36,054 nucleotides of DNA from an uncultured Collinsella sp. (GCA_958435945.1 CAUBIC010000019.1:1-36054), one strand, 5' to 3'; positions 1 to 7,744 are shown, counted from the stretch's first letter. Translations and numbers: made by a program. The notes: generated by a model not told the origin, from the letters alone.

Positions 1-67
1 GGTCAGCCCGTGGGAGGCCAGGGCGCCGCTGACCGGTGGACGGCACCGAGCCGCCGCAACGGATTGA
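1..67 (+). CDS. Possible 3' end of an upstream protein gene (partial)
   Basis: One frame (starting at base 2) is open from the window edge to a TGA at 65-67 and would give a 21-residue C-terminus ending in AAATD. The stop lies four bases before the terminator stem at 71, as expected for the last gene of a transcript. The stretch is too short to identify a family, and it could instead be part of a structured RNA; I could match it to none that I know. Confidence 0.3.
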   Translation, partial: VSPWEARAPLTGGRHRAAATD

Positions 68-70
68 GAA

Positions 71-101
71 GGGGGAGGCCTCGCGGCCTCCCCCCTTTTT
101 T
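71..101 (+). terminator. Intrinsic terminator upstream of acpS
   Basis: A perfect 10-bp GC-rich stem (71-80 with 85-94) closes a four-base loop and is followed by a run of six T (96-101). It ends the transcript entering from the left and separates it from the acpS promoter. Confidence 0.9.
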
Positions 102-151
102 GCGTTAAAAAGCGGCCATCACTCCACTGTCGCTGTGTTTTTGACCCTCGT

Positions 152-181
152 TTGTCGCATCTTCTGCGAACGGGCTACAAT
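152..181 (+). promoter_or_regulatory. Probable sigma-70-type promoter of the acpS operon
   Basis: TTGTCG (152-157) and TACAAT (176-181) are separated by 18 bp and lie about 30 bp before the acpS start codon. The position between a terminator and the first gene of a tightly packed run supports this. A TTGACC at 141 is too far from the -10 to pair with it. Confidence 0.6.
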
Positions 182-210
182 ATCTTAGTCTGTGCAGCAT
201 GGAGGTGTTT

Positions 211-750
211 ATGGCCGAAGCCGGAATCGGCGTTGATATCGTCGAGATTTCCCGAATGAAATCAATCCTTGAGAAGACGCCTGCGTTTGCCCGGCGTGTG
301 TTTACCGATGAAGAGCGTGCGTATTGCGACGCATCGTCTCGTCCTGCCGCGCACTATGCCAGTCGCTTTGCTTCTCGCGAGGCGGTGCTTAAGGCGCTTG
401 GAACGGGTTTTAGCCAGGGCGTCGGCCGTAAAGACGTTTCTGTAACGCGCGATAAACTCGGCAAGCCAAAAGCGCTGCTTTCGGGCCGTGCTCTCGAAAT
501 CGCCCAGGAATTGGGCGTTGTCGAGGTCGCTCTTTCTATTACTCTGACGGGTGACTTGGCTGTTGCTAATGCCATTGCGATCACCGAGGATGCTCGACCT
601 AAACCCAAGGAAGAAAAGGTGAGCACGAAGGAGCGCGTTGCTCAGACATTTAAAGAGGCTCGTTCTGTCTTAGACGAGCTCGAACAGCTGCAACAATCTG
701 CTTTGTCGGAACATCTGGATGATGATCCGCAAGATGCGCTAGGAGCATAG
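211..750 (+). CDS. acpS: Holo-[acyl-carrier-protein] synthase with C-terminal extension
   Basis: AcpS transfers 4'-phosphopantetheine from CoA to the serine of apo-ACP, activating fatty acid synthesis. The first 125 or so residues match the family: GIGVDIVEI at 5-13 supplies the metal-binding Asp9, and FASREAVLKALG at 53-64 supplies Glu57 and the conserved Lys61. I chose ATG 211 rather than the in-frame ATG at 199 because GGAGGT sits at 201-206, correctly spaced for 211. The protein is 179 residues, against about 120-130 usual. The extra 50 or so residues after AIAITED are charged, probably helical, and contain no domain I know. The gene is first in a run with nnr and alr, and its stop directly abuts the nnr start. 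Confidence 0.9.
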   Translation: MAEAGIGVDIVEISRMKSILEKTPAFARRVFTDEERAYCDASSRPAAHYASRFASREAVLKALGTGFSQGVGRKDVSVTRDKLGKPKALLSGRALEIAQELGVVEVALSITLTGDLAVANAIAITEDARPKPKEEKVSTKERVAQTFKEARSVLDELEQLQQSALSEHLDDDPQDALGA

Positions 751-2367
751 ATGAAACCGGTTTTGAGTACCGAGGAAGTCGTTCGCCTCGAAGATATTAT
801 CGAGCGTGAGGGTACCTCGAAGGCCGAACTCATGGAGTTGGCGGGCGAATTTGCTGCCAACGAGATTTTAAAGCTCAACCCCGATCGCGTTCTTGTATTG
901 GTCGGTTTTGGCAACAATGGCGGAGATGGCTGGGTTGCCGCTGACATTCTGACGCATAAGGGCGTTGATGTAGATATCGTCTCTCCGGTTGAGCCGGATG
1001 AGATCCCTGCCGCTCTCGCTCGTCATGTCGCCCGTCGTACTGCTGGTCGCGACGTGCATGTGTGTGTCGGCCCCTCTCGTGATGAGCTGGAGGTGCTGAT
1101 TGATAAGGCTGATGTTGTAGTCGATGCCATTTTTGGTACCGGTTTTCATGGTGATCTTCGTGCGCCGTTTTCAATCTGGATCCCCACGGTCAATGAAAAT
1201 GCCGATCGCGTTGTCTCCATCGATGTTCCTTCGGGCCTGAATGCCGAGACGGGTGTGGTGGATGACGACTGCATTCGTGCCGAGCGTACGGTGACGATGA
1301 TTGCTCCCAAGATCGGCTTATACAGCGCTGACGGTCCCGAATATGCAGGCGATCTGGTCTGCGGCGGTCTGTATGACCGCCTTGATGAGGTTATTGACGA
1401 TGTCGACCATGCTGCCGAGATCGTGGAACCCGGTGACCTTGTGGACTATTTTGCTCCGCTGCCTACGAATATCGATAAGTACTCGCGCGGCTCGGTGCTC
1501 ATTGTTGCCGGATCGGCGCAGTATCCTGGTGCGGCCATTATGGCTGCCAAGTCCGCTGCCCGCGCAGGCGCCGGCTATGTGGCAGTCGCGACTCCGGATG
1601 CGTGTGCCAACCTTATCCGCATGGCGCTCCCCTCGATTCCGGTCTTTGCTATTCCATCTGATTCCCGCGGTTCTTTTGGTGCCGCTGCGCGCATGACGGT
1701 ATGTGAGATTGCCAAGAAATATAGCTGCGTGCTGTGTGGTCCCGGCATGACGACATCTGCCGGTGCCATGCAGGTGGTTTCGGGTCTGCTTGAGCTCGAC
1801 GTACCGCTTATCTTGGATGCCGATGCTCTCAACTGCCTTGCCAAGATTGCAATCGATGGCATCGACAGTAATCCCGAGATGTATCGTCGTGAGCAGCCGC
1901 TCGTTATGACGCCGCATTATCGTGAGCTTTCGCGTCTCGTCGCCGGTGATGAGGTCAATGACCTTGGAACCGCGATTGCCGCCGCGCAAAAGGTTGTCTG
2001 GGCCGCCGGTTCCGATAACCTCGTTGTTATCGCTAAGGGCCCGACGACGGCCATTTGCGGTGTTGAGCGCGTGCTGCTGCCGCTCTCTGGCCCGGCGTCG
2101 TTGGCGACCGCTGGCTCGGGTGACGTCCTTGCGGGTATTCTGGCCGGCACGCTAGCCACCATGCGCGATGAGATGGACCGCTGGGAGCTGCTGTACTCGT
2201 ATGCCGTCGCGCTTCATAGCTATGCCGGTTTTGCCGCGGCGACGGAGTTTGGCGAGAAGAGCGTTATCGCGACCGATCTTATCGACTTGATTGGTCCCGC
2301 CATGGAGTTGGCGGCAAAGGATGCGCTCGATGATCTGGGAATCACGGACGAAGGGTCGGATGACTAA
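751..2367 (+). CDS. nnr: Bifunctional NAD(P)HX epimerase / ADP-dependent NAD(P)HX dehydratase
   Basis: Nnr repairs hydrated NADH and NADPH: the N-terminal YjeF domain interconverts the R and S epimers, and the C-terminal ribokinase-like domain dehydrates S-NAD(P)HX using ADP. At 538 residues it has the full bifunctional length. The epimerase half (about 1-220) shows NNGGDG at 55-60, VVDAIFGTG with Asp125, and IDVPSG at 157-162. The dehydratase half (about 228-538) shows the glycine-rich GSAQYPGA, LDADALN, MTPHYRE, and AGSGDVLAG at 454-462 with the catalytic-type Asp458. The start ATG follows the acpS stop with no gap, and the AGGAG ribosome-binding site lies inside acpS, indicating translational coupling. 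Confidence 0.95.
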   Translation: MKPVLSTEEVVRLEDIIEREGTSKAELMELAGEFAANEILKLNPDRVLVLVGFGNNGGDGWVAADILTHKGVDVDIVSPVEPDEIPAALARHVARRTAGRDVHVCVGPSRDELEVLIDKADVVVDAIFGTGFHGDLRAPFSIWIPTVNENADRVVSIDVPSGLNAETGVVDDDCIRAERTVTMIAPKIGLYSADGPEYAGDLVCGGLYDRLDEVIDDVDHAAEIVEPGDLVDYFAPLPTNIDKYSRGSVLIVAGSAQYPGAAIMAAKSAARAGAGYVAVATPDACANLIRMALPSIPVFAIPSDSRGSFGAAARMTVCEIAKKYSCVLCGPGMTTSAGAMQVVSGLLELDVPLILDADALNCLAKIAIDGIDSNPEMYRREQPLVMTPHYRELSRLVAGDEVNDLGTAIAAAQKVVWAAGSDNLVVIAKGPTTAICGVERVLLPLSGPASLATAGSGDVLAGILAGTLATMRDEMDRWELLYSYAVALHSYAGFAAATEFGEKSVIATDLIDLIGPAMELAAKDALDDLGITDEGSDD

Positions 2368-2369
2368 TT

Positions 2370-3515
2370 ATGAATAAAGCCGATTTGACGCGTTGGTCCT
2401 GGGTCGAGATCGACCGCGGGGCGCTTCGCCGCAACACGAGGGCCTATAAGAATTTGCTGAATCCGCGTCAGCGCCTGTGCTGCGTGGTTAAAGCCGACGC
2501 TTATGGTCATGGAGCTGTTGAGTGCGCCAAGATTATGTATTCGGCCGGCGCCGACATGTTTGCCGTGGCGACGGTTAACGAGGGCGTTGAGCTCCGACAG
2601 GGCGGGATTACGAAACCCGTCCTTATCCTAAGCGAGCCGCCTATCGAGGCCATTCCGACGTTGCTCGAGTTCGATATCATGCCCTCGGTCTATACGTCCG
2701 ACTTTGCTCTTGCGTATGGCGAATGTGCCGTCGCGGCGGGCAAGGTGGGCAAGTATCATCTCGCCATCGAGACGGGCATGAACCGCATCGGCGTACATTA
2801 CACGCAGGTGCTCGACTTTGTCCGCGGTATTGATTTCCATCGCGGTATTCAGTGCGACGGCGTATTTACGCACTTCGCCACGGCCGATGAACCTTCGGGC
2901 TGGGACTACAAGCTGCAGTGCCAGCGCTTTACCGAGGCCGTTCAGGCCATTAAGGATGCGGGTTTTGAGTGCGGTATCGTGCATTGCGCCAACACGCCGT
3001 CCTCGATGCTCGACCCCTCGATGCATTTTGATATGATTCGCGCCGGCGTTGGCTTGTATGGCATGCAGCCGTGCGAGCTGAGTAGCCGTGTGATGCAGCT
3101 CGATCCCGTTATGAGCGTTCATGCGCGCGTGACGCGCGTGGCGCACCCTGCGATGGGCGAGGGCGTGGGCTACGGTTTTACCTACCGCGTACCGCGTACG
3201 CGCGTTCAGATCTGCACGCTGCCGATCGGTTATGCCGACGGCCTATCGCGTACGCTTTCCAATCGTATGGATGTGCTGTATCGCGGCGAGCGCGTGCGTC
3301 AGGTTGGCAATATCTGCATGGATCAGTTTATGGTCGCCATTCAGTCCAACCCGGCACACGAGATTCCCGAGGCCGAGTATGGTGACGAGATGATTATTGT
3401 CGGCCGCGATGGCGATGCCGAGATCACTATGGACGAGATGGCCCGACTGCGCGGAACGATTAACTACGAGGTCGCCTGCGGCTTTGGCATGCGTCTCGAC
3501 AAGGTCTACGTGTAG
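2370..3515 (+). CDS. alr: Alanine racemase
   Basis: Alr is a PLP enzyme that makes D-alanine for peptidoglycan. The 381-residue length is normal. VVKADAYGHG at 39-48 carries the PLP lysine (Lys41), and VGYGFTYRVPRT carries the second catalytic base (Tyr272). IGYADG (286-291) and the CMDQ motif (Asp318) are also typical of the fold-type III enzyme. The gene starts two bases after the nnr stop, so it belongs to the same operon. The acpS-nnr-alr order places lipid, cofactor-repair and cell-wall functions under one promoter. Confidence 0.96.
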   Translation: MNKADLTRWSWVEIDRGALRRNTRAYKNLLNPRQRLCCVVKADAYGHGAVECAKIMYSAGADMFAVATVNEGVELRQGGITKPVLILSEPPIEAIPTLLEFDIMPSVYTSDFALAYGECAVAAGKVGKYHLAIETGMNRIGVHYTQVLDFVRGIDFHRGIQCDGVFTHFATADEPSGWDYKLQCQRFTEAVQAIKDAGFECGIVHCANTPSSMLDPSMHFDMIRAGVGLYGMQPCELSSRVMQLDPVMSVHARVTRVAHPAMGEGVGYGFTYRVPRTRVQICTLPIGYADGLSRTLSNRMDVLYRGERVRQVGNICMDQFMVAIQSNPAHEIPEAEYGDEMIIVGRDGDAEITMDEMARLRGTINYEVACGFGMRLDKVYV

Positions 3516-3523
3516 GAGCCGCT

Positions 3524-4144
3524 ATGGGCGTCATGCACATTCCCGGCCATACCCATCAGGCGCCACGTGAGGTCGCACTCGAGGAGATTGAGGCTGTTTT
3601 AGGCGACTGCCATCTCTGCCAGCTCTATCAGTCGCGCCATAACATCGTGTTTGGCGTGGGAAACCCCCACGCTCGCGTCATGTTTATTGGTGAAGCACCG
3701 GGTCGCAACGAGGATTTGCAGGGCGAACCTTTTGTGGGGGCGGCGGGTGAAGACCTCAACGGCATTTTGTCCCTGGCAGGTCTTAAGCGCGAGGACGTCT
3801 ATATCGCCAACGTGCTTAAGTGCCGCCCGCCGGGAAACCGCAATCCGCGTCCCGAGGAAGTGCTGGCTTGCTCACCGTTTTTGCGCGAGCAGATTCGAAG
3901 CATCTGGCCCGATATCATCGTGACGCTCGGTAACCCCGCAACGCACTTTGTGCTCAAGACCGAGATCGGCATTACCAAGCTGCGCGGCAGGTTCCATCAG
4001 ATGGGCCACTTTGTGGTGATGCCGACGTTTCATCCTGCGGCGGCGCTGCGCAATCCGGCGTGGCAGGAGTTGCTGGAGGAAGACTTTAAGATGCTGGGCG
4101 ACTATCTGGAGCGGCACCCCGCGCCGGAGACCGCCTCGGAATAA
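3524..4144 (+). CDS. Uracil-DNA glycosylase, iron-sulfur type (family 4-like)
   Basis: This enzyme removes uracil from DNA to start base-excision repair. GEAPGRNEDLQGEPFVG (57-73) is the family-4 active-site motif, and the HPAA segment (TFHPAAALR) is the second one. Four cysteines at 29, 32, 100 and 116, in a CxxC plus C-x15-C arrangement, fit the family's 4Fe-4S ligands. The 206-residue length is normal. ATG 3524 has a TAGGAG site formed by the end of alr, only eight bases away, so the two are probably co-transcribed. The family-4 assignment rests on the cysteines and motif 1; family 5 is less likely because of the GEAPGxxED form. Confidence 0.92.
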   Translation: MGVMHIPGHTHQAPREVALEEIEAVLGDCHLCQLYQSRHNIVFGVGNPHARVMFIGEAPGRNEDLQGEPFVGAAGEDLNGILSLAGLKREDVYIANVLKCRPPGNRNPRPEEVLACSPFLREQIRSIWPDIIVTLGNPATHFVLKTEIGITKLRGRFHQMGHFVVMPTFHPAAALRNPAWQELLEEDFKMLGDYLERHPAPETASE

Positions 4145-4159
4145 TAATAAGGAGCGTAT

Positions 4160-4666
4160 ATGTCCCTGGAGCGCCTGGGGGTAGGTACCTATAGAACGGC
4201 CCGTACTGCCGATACGGAGCATTTTGGCGAGCTGGTCGCACCGTGTCTAGAAGATGGCGATGTGCTGATCTTGACCGGCGGCCTCGGGGTGGGCAAAACC
4301 CACTTTACCAAGGGCGTTTCGCGCGCTCTGGGCGATGAGCATATGGTCACAAGCCCTACGTTCGCACTCATGGCCGTTCATGACCAAGGGCGTATTCCGC
4401 TGTTCCATTTTGATCTGTACCGCCTGGAGCATGCCTACGAGCTTGAGGATACGGGCATTTTTGACGTGCTGGGCTATGAGGGTGTTTGCCTGCTGGAATG
4501 GGGCGAGCAGTTTCAGGATGAACTGACAGATGAGTATCTTTCGGTGACTCTTAAGCGCGATGAGGACGACAGCGACGTGCGAACGATAACGCTCGAGGCA
4601 CACGGCGAGCGCGCGATTGAGCTTTCCCATTTGATAGATAAGGCTGTACAAGATGAGCTTGCATAA
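4160..4666 (+). CDS. tsaE: tRNA t6A37 synthesis ATPase TsaE
   Basis: TsaE is the P-loop ATPase that supports the TsaB-TsaD complex in making threonylcarbamoyl-adenosine at tRNA position 37. The Walker A motif GGLGVGKTH is at 40-48, SPTFAL at 65-70 and HFDLYRL at 83-89, followed by the conserved LLEWGEQF. The 168-residue length is slightly above typical (about 150), with a polar C-terminal tail. AAGGAG lies seven bases before ATG 4160. Its last 14 bases overlap the start of the TsaB-RimI-TsaD gene, which fits coupled translation of partners in one complex. Confidence 0.95.
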   Translation: MSLERLGVGTYRTARTADTEHFGELVAPCLEDGDVLILTGGLGVGKTHFTKGVSRALGDEHMVTSPTFALMAVHDQGRIPLFHFDLYRLEHAYELEDTGIFDVLGYEGVCLLEWGEQFQDELTDEYLSVTLKRDEDDSDVRTITLEAHGERAIELSHLIDKAVQDELA

Positions 4667-7037
4667 CGACAACGCGCTGGTGGTGGCGCTCGACACATCG
4701 ACCGACATGCTTGCCTGCGCGGCAAGCTGGATTGACGTGCAGACAGGCGAGGCAAAGCTGGTAAGTGGGGACCATCTGTGTCGCCGCCATGCCAACGTGG
4801 AGCTCGTGAATACTGTTGATGACCTACTGAAGCAGGCCGGCCTGGATCGCAGCGATGTCGGCTGTTATGTGGTCGGTCGCGGTCCCGGCTCGTTTACGGG
4901 CGTGCGTATCGGCATCTCCACCGCAAAGGGTCTGGCGCACGGTGCCAATGTGCCGTTGCTGGGCGTGTCGACGCTCGATGCTTGCGCCTGGACGGCATGG
5001 AAGGCCGGCGTGCGCGGCAAGCTTGGTGTTCTTGCCGATGCCATGCGCGGCGAGGTGTACCCGGCGCTCTATGTGCTGGGGGATGAGGGCCCCGAGCGTC
5101 TGTTTGAGCGCGAGCGCGTGGTCAAGGCCGCCGTGGCGCTTGATGAGTGGCGCCAGACCGCGGACTGGGATCAGGTTCAGCTGACTGGTGACGGTCTCGT
5201 GCGTTATGGCAAACTGCTGGGCGAGGATGAGACGGCGCGCTGCGTGGAGCGAGACCTGTGGTGGCCCTCGGGCGAGGGCCTGCTGATGGCGCACGCCGCA
5301 GGCGATGGCGATCCGGCTCGCGTCTTGCCGATCTATACGCGCCTTTCGGACGCCGAGGAAAACGAGCGCAAGCGTCTGGGCCTTGCCGAGAGCGCGCAGA
5401 GTGAGGTGACAGGTGTTGCCGACGAGCTTGCCGGACGTCATCTGCAATTCCGCCCCATGGGCGCGGCGGATGCCGAGGGCGCGAGCGCACTGGAGACCGC
5501 CTGCTTTGAAGGCGCCGGACACGAGGCGTGGACGCCGGGCATGTTCCTGTCCGAGCTGGGCGAGGACGTTGCCGCGCCACGTAGCTGGTGGGTGGCGCAC
5601 GACGACGGCCGTCTGCTGGGTCTTGCCGGCGGTATGGTCGTCGACGGGGACGTGCAGATTATGGACGTTGCCGTCGATCCGGCGCATCGCCGCGAGGGCA
5701 TCGCCCGCAAGCTTCTGTCGCACGTGAGCTATGACGCGCAGATGCTCGGCTGCACCACGGCTTCGCTTGAGGTTGAGGACGGCAACGAGGCCGCAATTGC
5801 GCTCTATGCCGCTCTGGGCTTTACCGAGGCGGGTCGTCGCCGTGGCTATTACGGTGCCGGCAAGGATGCCATCGTCATGACGGCGCCGCTGCCCCTGGTG
5901 CTTCCTCTCGACAATGCCTCGCCCGAGCCGACGGCTGCCGAACAGCGTGTATGGCCGCTGCCCGCGCCCGAACGCACCGCTGAGGAGCGTGCCGAAATCG
6001 AGCGCCGCCGCCTGGTGCTTGCCATCGAGAGCTCCTGCGACGAGACAGCCGTGGCAATTATCGATGCGGATGGCAATATACTGGCCAACCAGGTGTCGAC
6101 ACAGATTGATTTTCATGCTCGCTTTGGCGGCGTGGTGCCCGAGATCGCCTCGCGCAAGCACGTTGAGGTCATCGTGAGCGTCGTGGACGCGGCACTCGAG
6201 GACGCCGCAGCGTCGCTGGGCCTTACGGGCGGAGCCATTGCACCAAGTGAGCTTGCCGCCGTGGGCGTGACGCAAGGTCCGGGCCTGGTGGGTGCCTTGG
6301 TGGTGGGTGTCGCCTTTGCCAAGGGCTTTGCGTATGCTGCCGGCAAACCGCTGGTGTGCGTCAATCATCTGGAGGGTCACCTGTTTGCCAACCTGTTGGC
6401 GCAGCCCGACCTCAAGCCGCCGTTTATCTTTACGCTTGTTTCGGGCGGGCACACCATGCTCGTGCACGTAAGGGCATGGGGCGACTACGAGGTGCTTGGC
6501 GAGACGCTTGACGACGCCGTGGGCGAAGCCTTCGACAAGGTGGCAAAGGCACTGGGCCTTGGCTATCCCGGAGGCCCCATCATCTCCAAGCTTGCCGAGA
6601 CGGGCAACCCTAAGGCGATTGATTTCCCCCGCGCGCTGAACAGCAGGGGCGACTACCGCTTCTCGCTTTCGGGCCTCAAGACGGCGGTGACGCTCTACAT
6701 CGAGCAGGAGACCAAGGCCGGGCGCACGATTCATCTGCCCGATTTGGCGGCTTCGTTTGAGGCGGCGGTCTTTGACGTGCAGTACAAGAAGGCCAAAAAC
6801 GCCCTGCATGCTACCGGGTGCAAGGAGTATTGCATCGGCGGCGGCGTCTCGGCCAACCCGCATCTGCGCGAGATGATGATCAAGAAACTCGGGCGTCAGG
6901 GAATCCGCGTAACGGTGCCGCCCTTGTCTGCCTGCACCGATAACGCCGCCATGATCGCGGAGGTCGCTCGCCGTAAATTCGACCGAGGTGAAATCTCGCC
7001 GTTCGACGTCGACGCCGATCCAAACATGACGCTGTAG
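4653..7037 (+). CDS. tsaB-rimI-tsaD: TsaB-RimI-TsaD fusion protein (t6A synthesis plus S18 acetylation)
   Basis: Three proteins that are normally separate are joined in one 794-residue chain. Residues 8-230 are TsaB, with VALDTST at 11-17 and GPGSFTGVRIG at 78-87. Residues about 262-412 are a GNAT acetyltransferase of RimI type (ribosomal protein S18 N-terminal alanine), with the acetyl-CoA loop VDPAHRREGIA at 341-351 and ALYAALGF at 383-390. Residues about 452-794 are TsaD, with LAIESSCDETA at 456-466, the metal-binding HLEGH at 572-576, SGGHT at 597-601 and CTDNAAMI at 761-768. Linkers at about 235-260 and 415-450 are charged or proline-rich. No internal stop or frameshift is seen. The start overlaps tsaE, so the whole t6A transferase machinery is co-translated. 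TsaB-RimI fusions are common in actinobacteria; the triple fusion is rarer. Confidence 0.95.
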   Translation: MSLHNDNALVVALDTSTDMLACAASWIDVQTGEAKLVSGDHLCRRHANVELVNTVDDLLKQAGLDRSDVGCYVVGRGPGSFTGVRIGISTAKGLAHGANVPLLGVSTLDACAWTAWKAGVRGKLGVLADAMRGEVYPALYVLGDEGPERLFERERVVKAAVALDEWRQTADWDQVQLTGDGLVRYGKLLGEDETARCVERDLWWPSGEGLLMAHAAGDGDPARVLPIYTRLSDAEENERKRLGLAESAQSEVTGVADELAGRHLQFRPMGAADAEGASALETACFEGAGHEAWTPGMFLSELGEDVAAPRSWWVAHDDGRLLGLAGGMVVDGDVQIMDVAVDPAHRREGIARKLLSHVSYDAQMLGCTTASLEVEDGNEAAIALYAALGFTEAGRRRGYYGAGKDAIVMTAPLPLVLPLDNASPEPTAAEQRVWPLPAPERTAEERAEIERRRLVLAIESSCDETAVAIIDADGNILANQVSTQIDFHARFGGVVPEIASRKHVEVIVSVVDAALEDAAASLGLTGGAIAPSELAAVGVTQGPGLVGALVVGVAFAKGFAYAAGKPLVCVNHLEGHLFANLLAQPDLKPPFIFTLVSGGHTMLVHVRAWGDYEVLGETLDDAVGEAFDKVAKALGLGYPGGPIISKLAETGNPKAIDFPRALNSRGDYRFSLSGLKTAVTLYIEQETKAGRTIHLPDLAASFEAAVFDVQYKKAKNALHATGCKEYCIGGGVSANPHLREMMIKKLGRQGIRVTVPPLSACTDNAAMIAEVARRKFDRGEISPFDVDADPNMTL

Positions 7038-7049
7038 TCGTACGGGTGC

Positions 7050-7206
7050 GGTCCCCGGCGCTGCCCGGGCGCCAGCGGCCGCATATGAACTTTCCTGCTC
7101 TACAGTCCTGCTCACGACGGAGGCCACATTAAGTGGCCTCCTGTTCGTGCGGAACTCGCGATAAAGTTCATATGCGGCCGCTGGCGCCCGGGCAGCGCCG
7201 GGGACC
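7050..7206 (+). repeat. Long-arm hairpin element, copy 1
   Basis: Two 44-bp arms (7050-7093 and 7163-7206) are perfect reverse complements and enclose a 69-bp core (7094-7162). The core begins CCTGCTCTACAGTCCTGC and ends GCGGAACTCGCGAT. Inside it is a second stem, GGAGGCCAC / GTGGCCTCC, around the loop ATTAA. The arms are GC-rich outside and AT-rich inside (CATATGAACTTT). The element starts 13 bases after the tsaD stop. The core recurs at 7392-7460 and 30191-30260, and its right half recurs at 12302. There is no T run, so it is not an ordinary terminator. Confidence 0.9.
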
Positions 7207-7314
7207 TTTCTGTATCGATATAGCTTCTGAGCTGGTTTGGCATCGACAGCGTCCAGCAAGGTCAACAAGCCAGCATCGAATTTCCGGCGTTCTTTAGCTG
7301 AAAGAAAAAGTTGG

Positions 7315-7340
7315 TGTGCGGAGCTATGCTCCGCACATTT
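7315..7340 (+). other. Short hairpin between element copies 1 and 2
   Basis: A perfect 10-bp stem (7315-7324 with 7328-7337) with a three-base loop is followed by only three T. It lies in the 143-bp stretch between the two long elements, in which I see no open reading frame with a ribosome-binding site. It could be a weak terminator. Confidence 0.4.
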
Positions 7341-7349
7341 GGGATGGGA

Positions 7350-7502
7350 GCCCCTGAGAGCCGCGGGAGCCGGGCGGCGCATATGAACTTTATCGCGAGT
7401 TCCGCACGCAAAGGAAAGCACTTAATGTGCTTTCCGTCTTGCGCAGGACTGTAGAGCAGGAAAGTTCATATGCGCCGCCCGGCTCCCGCGGCTCTCAGGG
7501 GC
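7350..7502 (-). repeat. Long-arm hairpin element, copy 2 (inverted relative to copy 1)
   Basis: Perfect 42-bp arms (7350-7391 and 7461-7502) enclose a 69-bp core (7392-7460) that matches the copy 1 core on the opposite strand. Where copy 1 has the inner stem GAGGCCAC / GTGGCCTC, this copy has GAAAGCAC / GTGCTTTC, so both sides changed together. The inner 12 bases of the arms (CATATGAACTTT) are shared with copy 1; the outer 30 are different. The same core in two orientations with different arms makes this a repeat family, not a simple local duplication. Confidence 0.9.
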
Positions 7503-7599
7503 AATTCTCATGCAAAAACTTTTGTCGGGTAAAGTCCGAGGTCAGTGGCGTTTTATACCGAGAAATTCAAAAAAGTGGAAAATTCATTACATATTTGCG

Positions 7600-7628
7600 T
7601 TGACTTTAGGTAACTAAAGTTTCATACT
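7600..7628 (+). promoter_or_regulatory. Promoter of the cstA leader transcript
   Basis: TTGACT (7600-7605) and CATACT (7623-7628) are separated by 17 bp. A 9-bp inverted repeat, GATGTGAAC (7647-7655) and GTTCACATC (7667-7675) with 11 bases between, follows near the predicted transcript start and could be an operator or a 5'-UTR hairpin. Confidence 0.65.
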
Positions 7629-7699
7629 CCTTTTCAACCACTGGGGGATGTGAACACGCACGGATCGTTCACATCATGATTGAAGAGGATTTCTTAGAC

Positions 7700-7744
7700 A
7701 TGTTCACGCATCAGCTAAACATTATCAGCGTAGTAATTATCTGA
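7700..7744 (+). CDS. Leader peptide MFTHQLNIISVVII of an attenuator
   Basis: A 14-codon frame starts at ATG 7700, ten bases after AGAGGA, and ends at TGA 7742. Seven of its last nine codons are Ile, Val or Leu (four Ile, two Val, one Leu). This is the pattern of actinobacterial ilvB-type leader peptides, where a ribosome stalled for lack of a charged branched-chain tRNA changes the folding of the following RNA. The peptide needs no function of its own. It lies between a good promoter and an intrinsic terminator upstream of the cstA-type gene. Confidence 0.75.
   Translation: MFTHQLNIISVVII

Noticed and set aside
1..101. Structured RNA (RNase P, SRP, tmRNA or riboswitch) at the left edge
   Set aside because: The bases before the terminator do not match the conserved elements of these RNAs that I can recall, and one frame is open to a stop just before the terminator.
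7050..7206. Treating hairpin element copy 1 as an ordinary intrinsic terminator of tsaD
   Set aside because: The stem is 44 bp with a 69-bp structured loop shared with distant loci and there is no T run after the right arm.
4824..7421. Long open frame on the minus strand opposite the TsaB-RimI-TsaD gene
   Set aside because: It is the antisense shadow of a GC-rich gene; its translation is His/Arg-rich low-information sequence and the sense strand encodes three conserved domains.
7350..7502. A transposon or MITE with target-site duplications
   Set aside because: Outer ends are not conserved between copies and no direct repeats flank the arms; no transposase is present.
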